This document shows positions 12,171 through 22,916 of a stretch of 64,000 nt of DNA, piece by piece (position 1 is the stretch's first letter; each line of letters begins with the position of its first letter). Under the pieces are notes generated by a model. That model searched no databases. It was not told where the DNA came from and was given only the letters and a program-made list of their open reading frames with translations. Made by a program: the position numbers and the translations under genes. The stretch is taken from contig LVLI01000156.1 of NCBI GenBank assembly GCA_001687465.1, positions 1 to 64,000 of the forward strand. Reading direction: 5' to 3'. This stretch comes from Halocafeteria seosinensis. Taxonomy: Eukaryota > Sar > Bigyra > Bicosoecida.

Positions 12171-13250
12171 CTTAGCTTATTTTCGGTCTTATCCGCCAGC
12201 ATGGAACACCGATACTGTGGCGATAGCTAGGGAGGTACAGCGAAAGTGCGGACTACATAGGATTAACGTATTATTTCAAACTGTGGACGGAATACATGAA
12301 AATGGTTCCCAGACAGCTTCCACAATCCCGGGACGCGGCTTGGTCGATTGAGTCCTCTGCCCCAGCTTGATTGCGTGGCTTGCTAAGCCTCATGCAGCAT
12401 GTGTAAGGGAACATTTGTACCGTATACCCCTCTTGTTCTGATAGTGCTGTAAGTGGGTAACTTTATGTCTGACAAACAGGTTATGACGCACCTTGCCCGC
12501 ACTTGTTCAGCGCGAGCAAGCAATCCAGAGGCGCTTGCTACATTGACTCATAGCCGCTATGGTTATACCTTGCATGGATAAACGCTGTAGATGTGTCGTG
12601 TGTTAGCCGTGAAAATGTAGCTTCTGCGTGGATTGCATAGGGAATACGGTAATGCAGGAACCTAGTTCAGGCAGCCGGGAACGTGTGACGCGAGTAAGAT
12701 GGCACAATGCTGCTATGAAATGGGCCCTTGAGGATGGATTCCTGTTGTATGTCGCGCTCTGACTCAGTACTTGGTGCCCCACTGATTGTTCTTGCAACCG
12801 TACACCCGGTCGCAGGTTGCGACGCGACCCAGCGGGAAGTACCGTTGAGCAGTCTGGTAGCCAGCTCGGGGTAACCTGTATTGTCCGCTTTGTAGGCAGA
12901 CATACTGTAAATGAGTAAGACTATAATGCACCCTAACCAGCATATGTGTCACGAAACCGTTTAAATAGTGATACTCCTTCCTTACAAGAAAACCTATAAC
13001 CTAGCAGGTCTATGAAACCAGCTCGGCTGTGGTATCAGCGTGTATGACGTGGTGTCCACAATCCTTGCTGCCACCAATAGAGGGACTAAATGGCAATGAT
13101 TATTGGAACCGCCTCCTGTAATCTGAAAGTGGTATTGTAGAAAATACAGGAGACAGGGGTTTCCGGGCTGAAATCCGATACTGTCAGGCAGTCAGGGCTG
13201 CCCTGCCCCGGAGCTCCGCCTGTCTGTCTCCGCTGCTGAATGAAGTGAAA
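12171..13250. other. Spacer between phosphatase copies 2 and 3
   Basis: About 1.1 kb without a supported gene. Open frames at 12160-12351 (+) and 12603-12952 (-) have no domain and no partner exons. No remnant of a phosphatase catalytic exon is visible, so nothing indicates a lost copy at this position. Confidence 0.4.
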
Positions 13251-14989
13251 ATGGCGGCAGACGAACGGAAGAGCAAGGAATGCGGAATGGGGAAACTGGA
13301 AGAACAAGCTACTACGTATCCGGGTGTGATCAATACTTCCAGCGTAAGTTCTTCGAACGGAGTCCATGTGTTCTCACGGTGTGAGTCTGACACACACCCA
13401 CACTTTGACTGCTGAGCTACAGGAATCGCCCATATTCAACACGACGACGGCTAAGAGCTGGAACAAAGTCCATGTCCAAAACGGTAAAAAGGGAGTAGAT
13501 CACGACAAAGGAGACTTGCTATCTGTGCCTACCCCTCTTGACCCAGAAGCGGGCCATACGCCTTCTTCGCTGACACTCTACGGGGCTGAGACTTCATCCA
13601 CCTTCCCTTGCGAAGATTCTGTTACAATTAGACAACGGAATGACGTTGCTTTTAAAGGCAGGCGCCGTTTTCTGTCCTCATTTGATAATCCCGAACCTAC
13701 TAGGCAGCAGACACAGGAACCGTGGCGTACGTACCGGACGTGTTGGTAGCATCTGTTTCTAGTGGTGATATCTTTCGCCCTTGCAGTTGATGATATGGCT
13801 GAAACCCGATCAGAAAGGCGGAAATTCGCTCCACCTCGAGAGGATACTGACAAGGCACAGGTATGTGAGATGACACGCAAGGAGTATCTCATGCATTCTA
13901 TCACAATGGATAGCACATATGTTGTGTATGTTTGACAGTTAACTCGCGGCCGACGTTCTAGCGAGAATGATCGTGGCTCGTCACTGAGGAAGCCTGTTTG
14001 GTTTAGTCGGTGCTTGATATGCAGAATTACTGAAAATGATGTACGTTCCGTTACTACCGCGCGGATATTCTTCTTATGAACCGGTCATATTCACGTTACA
14101 GATGCCGGACAACGACACGGATTCGGTGCTACAGAGAAACGAGACGCGTAGTGGCCGGCGACGAAGGAAAACACACAAGTATTCTTCAAGGCAGATTGTC
14201 CCCATATTGCCCCCACGAAATAGATCGGAACCAGTAAGCCGCAGTATTCTCATAACCATATACAACGAAAATGCCGAAAGCGCTGTCCTCGCGAGTGCAG
14301 GTATCAACTAAGAAGAAAATGTTGCCGATTCCCAGAAAAACAGATAACAAACCATGCCTTGTGTTGGATCTTGACGAAACTTTGGTTCATAGCTCGTTCC
14401 AGGTTCGTGCTGTATTACGTCCGATGGTTCTGATGGTTCTCTCGACAATTTGTTTACCGGTGTATCCCTGAGCTCGCAGAGAGTCAAGACAGCCGACTTC
14501 GTGGTCACTGCGAAAGTCGATGAGAATCCTCTTAGTATTTACGTAATTAAGCGCCCCTTTGTCCATGAGTTCCTGAAAACGTTGGCACAAAAATACGAAA
14601 TCGGTATTTTTACAGCAAGCCAGAAGGAATATGCAGAAAAAGTGGTAGAGCGCCTAAATGCGGATGGAACTATTCAATGGACCTTGTATCGCGAGTCTTG
14701 CACACTGTATAGGGGACAGCGGGTCAAGGATTTGAATCGCCTGCCTCGGCAACTTTCCAGAACGATCATCGTAGACGATAGGGACACCTCGTTCTTATTT
14801 CAGCCGGAAAATGGTATTGAATGCCTGCCATTCTATGGGAATGCCGAGGATGTTGAGTTGAAGAGCCTTCAAGGATTTCTTTTGGAGGCAAGCGACTCGG
14901 AGGGCCTGCTAGACCGTTTGAGGATGTTCGATCAATACCGGGACAATGTCGATAACGCAGTCCCTAATGAAAGCAAAAGTGAGAGTTAA
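13251..14989 (+). CDS. SCP/NIF-type phosphatase, array copy 3
   Basis: Seven exons: 13251-13343, 13423-13726, 13787-13860, 13939-14040, 14102-14233, 14301-14402, 14480-14989. They give 438 residues. Catalytic D258-L-D-E-T is followed by VHSSF, YVIKRPFVHEF, YEIGIFTASQKEYAE, YRESCTLYRGQRVKDL and TIIVDD, then GIECLPFYG. It ends with a short acidic tail (NESKSES) that the other copies lack. Intron positions and phases equal those of copies 1 and 2: phase 0, 1, 0, 0, 0, 0. Exon 5 ends in the same RSEP codons in copies 1-3. Roles are as for copy 2. The pattern of a conserved catalytic half and a fast-changing first half suggests shared chemistry with different targeting or partners. Confidence 0.86.
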
Positions 14990-16229
14990 CTAAGAACCAC
15001 CCCTTTTGTTTCTTGCATCTTGTAGCGACGGCTCATACGACGTTCGAGAATGCTCCAGAAAAAGTTGTCTGGAGCTATATGATAGACGCAGGAGCTTCCC
15101 GACACGCCGATTTACGATTCGATAGGAAATGTACAGGTTTCGAACAGTGACAGTCGTGGATCCAACATTGTCGCCGCAAATGTTTTCATTTCCCTGTTTC
15201 GAAAGCAGGTACGTGGCTTGCCGCACCGTAGTACCGGAGATCTCAGCGGATGTCAGTCAAGATACTAAGCGAACTCTAAGTGGATTGGTACCACTCTGTG
15301 TTGTAACATGCATACAGTTTGATGATTCACTTGTGGTTTTAATTTTGTACAAAATGTAATTTCTCATCGCTTTCCTCTTTCCTTAGCAGTCTTACACTGC
15401 TGTGAAACCATAAGTTGCACCCTGCGACCAAGATCCTATACCGCAACAACAGTGATACTGGTATGCCTTTTCGCTGCATGTAGCGGGTTTTGGATTTGTC
15501 TCCTTGAAGACAATAAATGCAAAGTGCGCGAAAAGATTCATGAATTCACCTTTAAACAGTATTGTGGTGCCGGATAAAGTGCTCACCTCGTGGGCTGCCA
15601 GTAAGCCTGCGTCCTCACCTCGGGAGTCTCAGCTGATAGTGAGTTCAACATGTGTCGCCGTGCATGCAATGGTTATCATTTTCCCGTCCACTGGTCTCTT
15701 ATTTGTTTTGCAGCCTTCAGCATGTGGAGACTTTGAGTGCGAGTGTACTCCTTCCTGTAGTTCTGTGATGACAGTAACCAGCATTAAGTCTTCCTTCCGG
15801 TCCCTTGATGCGGGAAACAGTAAGACCCAACCTTTTGGGCTAGGATGTGAAGGGAACATCACATACATCGCTTATACTTCTTGTGGTATATCTGCAGATT
15901 CTAAGCTCTTGGGAAGAACACCAAGGGGAAACACTGCTCCTGGAAGAGGAAAGCCGTCTGCTGCCAAGGGTTGCACATCCAATGACGTTGCCAATCCCTG
16001 TGACCCGTCAACAAGCCTTCAGGAGGAGGCTCATGTTCAAGATTTTGAAATTTCGAAAAAAAATGACCCGGGCAAAAGACGTACCTTGTTTTGTCGATCT
16101 CTTCTTCAAGGCCTTATGTGCAATTCTTCGATAAACGTGGAGACTATGAAGAAGGTGCGGATGGTTAGAGTTCACAGACGAGTTAGAGTTGACTGACAGG
16201 CAATTGGCCGAGTGTAATGACGGCTGCAG
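14990..16229. other. Spacer plus unresolved 5' exons of phosphatase copy 4
   Basis: The left part, to about 15500, has no coding signal. Between 15504 and 16196 (+) there is a long open frame containing a basic stretch (DPGKRRTLF near 16065-16095) that sits where copies 1-3 have their exon 4. Exons 1-4 of copy 4 are probably here. However, donors and acceptors did not resolve to one frame-consistent path, so I do not give their limits. Confidence 0.4.
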
Positions 16230-17086
16230 AATACGGTTGTTCCTCAAGTCCCTTTGAACGATTTAGGGGCTCAGATCTTGGAGTCATCGACCTTTCCCCA
16301 TGAGAATGCGTCCGCAAATGCGTTTCAGGCCGAAGCAACGTTTATTGTGCAATCGACAACAAGAGTGAGACGGACGCGATCTATACCGGTAGGCAGTTTC
16401 GCTTGTCTGCTTCTGAAATATCCCGCACGCAAACGTGTCATATTCCACAGGAATATCGCCGTGGGAAAACGGCGTGCGTCCCTCCGAAGAAAGATAATAA
16501 ACCAGTGTTGCTTCTCGATCTTGATGAAACGTTAGTTCATAGCACCTTCAAGGTATGTCCTATTCCGTGTTTCTGTGGAACTTCTTCATTCGTAGCACCG
16601 ACGTCCATGTGCGGGCAGTATACGACACGAGCACACTACAGGTTGGAAGTCACAATGGGAAAGAAATTGGTGCCCATCTACGTCATCAAGCGTCCTTTCG
16701 TTGAACGATTTTTGAGCAAACTATCAGGAAAATACGAAATTGGGATCTTCACAGCTAGCATGGCAACATACGCTGAGTCTCTCCTGGCACGTCTAGATCC
16801 TGAAGGACATATCAGATGGGCGCTGTATCGTGACTCCTGTACCTTCTACAGAGGAAGCTGGGTGAAAAATCTTTCTAACTTACCCCGTGAATTGACACGA
16901 ACTATTATCATCGATGACAGGAAGAGTTCGTTTCAGTTCCACCCGGAAAATGGGGTTGAGTGCCGACCGTTTTATGGGGACGCAACTGATGACGAGCTAC
17001 TGAAGCTGGAACGTCTTCTGTTTGACCTAAACGTGAATACAGCCGATTTACGGCCACTGATCAATCCGTGGATCAATTGTGCTTGA
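16230..17086 (+). CDS. SCP/NIF-type phosphatase, array copy 4 (diverged; 3' exons)
   Basis: Supported exons: 16230-16388, 16451-16552, 16619-17086. The gene must start upstream (see 14990-16229). The catalytic exon has DLDETLVHSTF. The last exon has YVIKRPFVERF, YEIGIFTAS, LYRDSCTFYRGSWVKNL, LTRTIIIDD and KSSFQFHPENGVECRPFYG. It differs from copies 1-3 throughout (HSTF not HSSF, FHPEN not FQPEN, a PWINC end) and groups with the broken copy at 6.8-7.2 kb. The intron at 16553-16618 is 66 bp, a multiple of three with no stop in frame, so its retention would add 22 residues just after the catalytic motif. Exon 5 ends in RTRSIP, equivalent to the RSEP end in its siblings. The enzyme is probably active, since all catalytic residues are kept. 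Confidence 0.75.
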
Positions 17087-17615
17087 GTTTTAGGAGCCTT
17101 CTACGTCTATACACGATCACCCCTGGTTTATCATAAGAAAGTGATCAGGATGATGTGTCATTGATTGACGCTGCGTACAGTGTACAGTGAACTGTTACCC
17201 GTTTTGGCCTTGTACACGCGATACATTTGCAGTTGTAGTTCCGTCGTCGTGGAACACAAACAAATTGGGAATACCATAACATTACGATCCAAGATATCTA
17301 CTCTTTCAAACGCAGTAAAAAACTTTGAGTCAGTCTGTGCAACGTCTGTCTAACGTTGGTTGCCCCACGCACACGCAGGCTTCCTTCGCACCTTCACAAG
17401 TGTCGTGCCTGGTACAGCATGCTGCTGCTGCAGTGCTGCATACAGATGGCACCGCATGATGACGTCGTCATAACGAATCGTTGACGATTCGACGAAAGAC
17501 TTGTCAGCTGGAGATACAGCAGACAAGACATCGATGCTTGTGTTTCCCCCTCTGTGTCAACTCGAGAACAGTTGATGATGCGACTTCTTTCACAGACGAA
17601 ATGACATGAAGCACA
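17087..17615. other. Intergenic
   Basis: The strongest frame (17394-17945, minus) overlaps the first exon of the next gene on the other strand and has no domain. It is a shadow. No RNA gene or repeat was seen; the promoter of the FKBP-TPR gene must lie here. Confidence 0.4.
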
Positions 17616-19408
17616 ATGCCGCAATGGATAGACCTGACAGACTACTGGAAGGAAGAGTGTCTTCCTTACTATGACACCAAGTGGTTCGAGCGACGAAAGC
17701 AGCATATGGCGCCCACATATGGACAAGATAAGAATGTGCCACTGCTTACGAAACAAGTCCTGAAGGAGGAGGAGGAGAACTCGACAGAATTTCATGGAAG
17801 GCCGATACGAGGCTGTCCCTGTTACGGTAAGGCAACTAGCTCTTTTCTTCAAAATGCAGCACGTTAAGTCGGCAGTTCGTTGTCGATTGCAGTGCACATC
17901 ATAGGATGGTATCTGACCGAGGAAGAAGTCCGTGAAACACTCCATGAGAAGTCTAGTTTGGAAGACGCTACGCTGGAAAAATCCAGAATCTTTTATTCAA
18001 CGTAGGTCGAGTGATAATAAGTCCTGAATTGTTTGGTCCTTCGAAAAAGCTTGTTTTGCACGTTCAGACGATCCAAGTGGGGGAATCTCAACCTTGCAGG
18101 AGATGATGAACCAGTGCGAGTTCCACTGCTGCTCCAAACTCCAGAGCAGGCTTATTTTGAATCTAGTACGCCAAGTGCTCCCCCTTCAACAAATCCATAT
18201 ATGACACAGTATACTCATGAGGAAGCAGATTGGCATCCTCCCGGCTTCCATGCTGCTGTCAGTACTATGGGAATGGGGGAGAAGTCGCTGATCCTGTGCC
18301 ACCCCCTAGTTGGATACGGTCTCGAAACGGATGAATATTTTGGCAAAGTGCCGCAAAACTCCTTCCTCATATATGAGGTGATACTGACAGATTGGAAGGA
18401 AAGTCTTCCTCCGGTACCTTCCACCGTGCATACAATGAGATATAGACAGCAAAAAAGACAGGAGGAAGAACTTCAGGCTCGGGAATGCGAAATCTCATGG
18501 AAATCGCGAATCGATAAGGCCCATGAATTAAAGGATGAAGGCAACAAAAGCCTAAGTATAGGGAAGTTACAACAAGCAAAAGAAGCATACGATAAAGCGT
18601 TCTCTATTGTTTTCATAGAGCAGCAGTCCGCTTCGGTTTTAACTTCAAGAGAAGTGACTGCTCTGCGTTCGCTACGCACCGCCTTACACGCGAATAGAAG
18701 TTTAGTGAATCTGAAGCAGAAGAACGTATCTGCTGCCATCTGGGATATAAACAAGGTGAGTTCGACTTCCTCAGGTTTAGTGACATCCCTTCACTTTGCT
18801 TATCATGCTTCTAGCAGGCATTGGACAGCCAACCTTCGAATACAAAGTACATTTTTAGGAAGGCATCGGTGCGAAAGGAACGAATACGCCAACTGCTCGA
18901 AAAGCATATGGAAGAATTTTTCGATGCTGAAGCTCTTTTGGAAGATATTCAGAAAGCAAAACTGGAATTCTGTCAGAGTAGTGGGTTGTTGGAAAGAGAC
19001 GACGAAAATGCTGTAAAAACGTTTATCGAAAATTCCACTGAGCTAGTGATTCCCCCTTCAATGCGTCGGGATACGCCGCGCCCTTTAGACAACCCCTCGG
19101 CTGACGAAAATAAACTTCCGTGGAGCAGCGCTTTCGTCCGACGGACTACGGTGGTAAGTCTCTTGAAATCTGTACAGGAGTCTTCGGCACTCCAGACCAG
19201 CACCGAGAAGGCCCTTAGAGCGTTAGCGGAGTACGAACAGGAGACGATACGACTTCTAAAACAATACTGGAAGAAACAGACGGAACTGTACCGAGGGTCC
19301 ATGAGAGCATTCCATAAAGGACACTCTAGATGGGTGCAAAATACCTCTGGTGAACATGAAACGCCATCGGTTGACAGCCTTCCTGAACTGGAAGAAGTCG
19401 AGAGATGA
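17616..19408 (+). CDS. FKBP-like immunophilin with TPR region
   Basis: Four exons: 17616-17826, 17893-18001, 18068-18755, 18818-19408. They give 532 residues. Residues about 50-220 look like a divergent FKBP peptidyl-prolyl isomerase fold. The N-terminal strand reads PIRGCPCYVHIIGW, matching the family's 'G..V.VHYTGW'. The C-terminal strand reads MGMGEKSLI, then GYG, then PQNSFLIYEVIL, matching 'GEKA...YG....P.N..L.FEVEL'. Several aromatic active-site residues are not evident, so catalysis is doubtful. A TPR-like segment follows (KAHELKDEGNKSLSIGKL, then AYDKAFSI, then ALHANRSLVNLK), and then a long charged helical region to the end. FKBP-TPR proteins act as HSP90 co-chaperones or axonemal dynein assembly helpers. 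Which one applies here cannot be told. The start is the first ATG, and the second exon completes the FKBP strand. Confidence 0.7.
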
Positions 19409-19682
19409 TATAGTTGGGGTTTATCAGGCCGTTGATTTCTTAATCGATGTGTATTGATGGTGATAAGCATTCGCATCAAACTAGACATCAGCATGTATAC
19501 ACAATAAACGAACTACTCCCGAGGGTACACTCAGGCCCCCGACAGCGTATTACCCTTCCCAAGGCCTTCTCAAAGGTGCTCTCCATCCTATTTTCGAAGG
19601 AATAGATTAGGGTGATATACATTCATCGTGTTAAGGTGTTTACATGATCGAAGGGAGAAACAGAAAACACCGTTCAGCCTTC

Positions 19683-20585
19683 TTACTCCTTGGCAGTTTC
19701 CTCGAAGTCTACATCCGGCACATCGTCATCATCATCTACACCACCGGTGGCAGCTCCACTGCTTTCAGTCGCTTTGCCTTGCTGTTGCTGTCCTTTCTGC
19801 AAAGAATCCGTCAACTTTTGTAAATATTGGAGACTGTCGTTCCCAAGTTGGCTTAAGATACCGGGGAGCAGCTCTTGCATGGATTTTGTTTCGCCCTTTC
19901 CAGTTACTACGTATGTGTTAGCACTGATGTTGGCTTGCACTTTCGGGGTATCAAAGTGGAGTATATTTCCATCCTCTTGGAATAAATTAACTTCTTCGAT
20001 GCCGGGAATGGCCGTCAAGCCGAGACGCTTCAAGGTGCTTTGTAACTTTTTGTCGTCTGTTGAGGCTGGCTTGTGTAATTTTTTCTGCTTTCGGCGCATC
20101 GTTCCTTTGCCTCCAACGCGTGTATTCTGCAAGTAAAAAATTCATAACACGCTCATGTAAACCCATGGTTTGATGGACGCATTCGGCTTGACCACATTCA
20201 CTTACCCCGGCAGCCTTCGCGAAGCGCTGCTTTAGTTGTTGCCTGTAAGGGTAAAAAGGAGCAAAACGCCGGATGAATGAACAGAACCACTCGATAACAT
20301 TCGATCATGCCTCCTCCTATGAGAGCCAATGAAATGAACCACATCATCGCCACGATTTGACCGACCCGATCTTGATCGGTTTGAGCCAGGGGAGACCACG
20401 GGGTTCCGAGACACCCCTATGCTTTTTGTAGTTTCCTAAGGCGAACACCAGAGGGTGTCACAAACGCTATCCATTGTGGTTCCCCCAGATTACTCCTTCC
20501 ACACTCTAACATGAATCCTTCTCGCCCAAGATGAGAGCTTTCTAGCTATCACTATAACATACCTTGCTTCATCGACGTCCGACAT
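19683..20585 (-). CDS. BTF3: Nascent polypeptide-associated complex beta subunit (BTF3)
   Basis: Three exons on the minus strand: 20585-20563, 20242-20206, 20126-19683. They give 167 residues. The protein starts MSDVDEARQQLKQRFAKA, then has RVGGKGTMRRKQKK, the ribosome-binding basic motif of NAC-beta. The NAC domain follows (LQSTLKRLGLTAIPGIEEVN, DGNILHFDTPKVQ, YVVTG), then an acidic DDDDDVPDVDFEE tail. It pairs with NAC-alpha at the ribosome exit tunnel, shields nascent chains and controls ER targeting. Length is typical for the family (150-210). The first coding exon is only 23 bp and the first intron is 320 bp, four to five times the local norm, as in CDC48 in this window. The stop faces the end of the FKBP-TPR gene, 274 bp away (convergent). 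Confidence 0.93.
20243..20562 (-). other. Long first intron of BTF3
   Basis: 320 bp with GTATGT..TTACAG ends on the minus strand. It starts 23 bp after the ATG. Most introns in the window are 57-80 bp. No clear C/D or H/ACA box pair could be confirmed inside. CDC48 shows the same arrangement at 35422-35712 (291 bp after a 32-bp exon). Confidence 0.75.
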
Positions 20586-20926
20586 TGTGTCTAATATTAC
20601 AAAGGGTCGCCTTTGTGCCTTTCCTAACTCAAATGGAAGGGATTAGAGCCTTATTACAAGCTCTTCACGAGGTCAATGCGTACACTCTCAGTATACGATG
20701 GTAGTAGAGAGAATCGCGTTTCTCTCATAGATATCTGAATCGATTCTGTGGGTATTACATGGTGTATAAGTGGGCTCAAAGACTCCATGTCTTTCCAAGA
20801 CCGGATATGTGGCAGAAATGATTGTGGCGTTGAAGTTGGCAGCTTACAGGCTTGGAAAAGCAACACCTTGGATCTTTGCCTGTGGATTGAAACCTTCTCT
20901 ATGGACCGATCTGTTATTTTCTCGTC
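20586..20926. other. Divergent promoter region, BTF3 / TEX9-like
   Basis: 341 bp separate the two start codons. Short frames (20748-20930, +) have no support. No recognisable core promoter element was found. The region presumably holds both 5' UTRs and a shared promoter. Confidence 0.4.
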
Positions 20927-22665
20927 ATGAATCGTCGCTCACACAGTCCTATATCCTCTCCACAACGTCATCGACGTGATGATGGAGAGCAACAAAGTCG
21001 AAACAAAGCGTCAAAGAGGACACAATCTCAAAATAGGACGACCCAAGGTGGGGAAAATGGCCAAGAACCGGAGCCTGCCTTCGATGTGGGTGACAGTGAC
21101 GCTTTATACGAACAGTTCATGTATGGGTATGAGCGTGTGAACGATGAGCAACAGCGGTGGCAAGAGAATGAGACGGCAGACTCGGCCGCTGAACGAGCAA
21201 TGCGTGCTGCTGAAGAAGCGTTAAAGCCGACTTCATTGGATTTAGAGGAAAACCAAGAACAATACTCATATGAACATGATGACAGTCATCGTACCTATAC
21301 AAGGGGAAACGCTGGAACCCGTCGCGAAGAGAGTGCTGAGAGTATGGCTTCCGAAACAACGTCGTACCAGCAACCGTCTTCATTTCAAAACTACGGTCAG
21401 ACTACACCACCGCATGAATATTCAAACAGACAGTCCCCCCAAATGAACGCAAGCACATCTTCGGCTCAAGCAAATGTACAAGGGAAGAGTGTGACAGGAG
21501 GAGGACCGACCAGTCCTGGAAGTCAGGGCTCTCCTCACTCCAGAATTCCCGTGCGAAGATCCGGCTTCGAATCGTCATCTCCTTCTAAACAACGTCCTCA
21601 TACCTCTCCCCCCAAGAGTTCTCCAAACACTGCAAGGACTCGTACCTCCAATTCTGCGCGCACCTCGTCATCTGCGGCCGGCGGTTCTAAACCCACAGGG
21701 AAAAGCAGTGCAGAAACATCTACTCAAGCAGCCAAACCTCGGAAGTCGGCTTCCGGGGCATCAAAATCTAATGCACCTCCCAAAAAGTCTTCTGCAGCTG
21801 CTGCAACTACAAATTCTTCGTCTACCTCAGGAAAACCTCCGCAGAAAGCAGCAGGCTCAAGCTGGAAGCTAAACCAACAGCTTACGCCTTCTTTCTCTTG
21901 TGAAGTGGACAACAATCTACCAGCTTCGGCTCAAATTACTTATCTTACTTCTCAACTCAATATTGCCCACGATGAGTATGTTTCTCTGGCAAGCTACACT
22001 AAGGATATTTCGGAGCAACTCAACGCGCTTCAACAAAGCCAGCAGAAGGAGCAAAACGAGATCAAGCGCCTACGGAAAGAAGTACAGCGGGAGCAAAATG
22101 AAAAACGACAACATCAGAAAAATGAGTAAGTTCTTTTATCCCCATGCTATCATAGCAAACATTGAATATCTGTTAAATGTTACCACAGGGAAGATATGAC
22201 AAAGCGACTGAACGACCTATCGGATCGGCTTAAGGAGCTCCAGAAAGAAAGAACAGAAAAGGCGAAAGCAGCCAAAGAAGCTGATGATCAAGCAAGTAAC
22301 AAAGATATTCGATTAAATCGTGCTCTTGACTCCAACAACAAGCTGAAACAAAGAGTACAAGAATTGGAAGAAATGCTAAAGGAGGTAAATTCCTATTGTT
22401 GTGTTTTCTGGTACCAACCCGCTTAATGCTATGTCCCTTATAAACGCAGCGAAACACCGACGAAAAGGAAACTGTAAATCAGTTACGCAAGGATATGAGG
22501 AAATTAGAAAGGCAGAAATCCGAACTTGTGGCGGGTTTTAAGAAGCAAATGCGGCTCATTGACATTCTTAAGCGTCAAAAGATCCACATGGAAGCTGCTA
22601 GGTTACTGACATTCACAGAGGATGAATTTTCGAAGACGTTAGAACACGGCAAAGACCTTGTGTGA
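20927..22665 (+). CDS. TEX9: TEX9-like coiled-coil protein
   Basis: Three exons: 20927-22125, 22189-22384, 22450-22665. They give 536 residues. The first 300 residues are Ser/Pro/Gln-rich and disordered. About 345-520 is a long coiled coil with many Lys/Glu/Gln. The C-terminal end is diagnostic: LIDILKRQKIHMEAARLL followed by FTEDEFSKTLEHG matches the conserved tail of TEX9 proteins, where animals read LKRQKMHIEAAK and FTEEEFMKALEW. TEX9 is known mainly from flagellated species and is linked to centriolar satellites and sperm. Its presence supports a flagellated cell. The start ATG follows directly on the short divergent promoter shared with BTF3. Confidence 0.83.
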
Positions 22666-22916
22666 ATGGACCACGAAATGATCAGTATAGGCTCTCTGCT
22701 TACATTAATGTACAGCCTCCGTCTTGCTTCTCCATGAAGCTGTATCATCGTAGCCTCTCCGCCAATGTGTAACTGAAGTGTCTAATTCTTTGTGAAGATA
22801 GACATACTCTTCTGTTGCCACGTACGAGGATTGTTACAGTGCAAACTAAATTGTACTCTCTGTACAGTTTAGTCAAATAGTAGTACTGGTGGTAGTGGTC
22901 CTCGTCCTTGTATAGT

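Noticed and set aside
17394-17945. 183-codon minus-strand frame as a gene
   Set aside because: It overlaps the first exon of the FKBP-TPR gene on the other strand, is Cys/Leu-rich as expected for an antisense shadow, and matches no family.
20243-20562. C/D-box snoRNA in the long BTF3 intron
   Set aside because: A GATGATG-like C-box is present on the minus strand, but I found no convincing D box or terminal stem at the right spacing.
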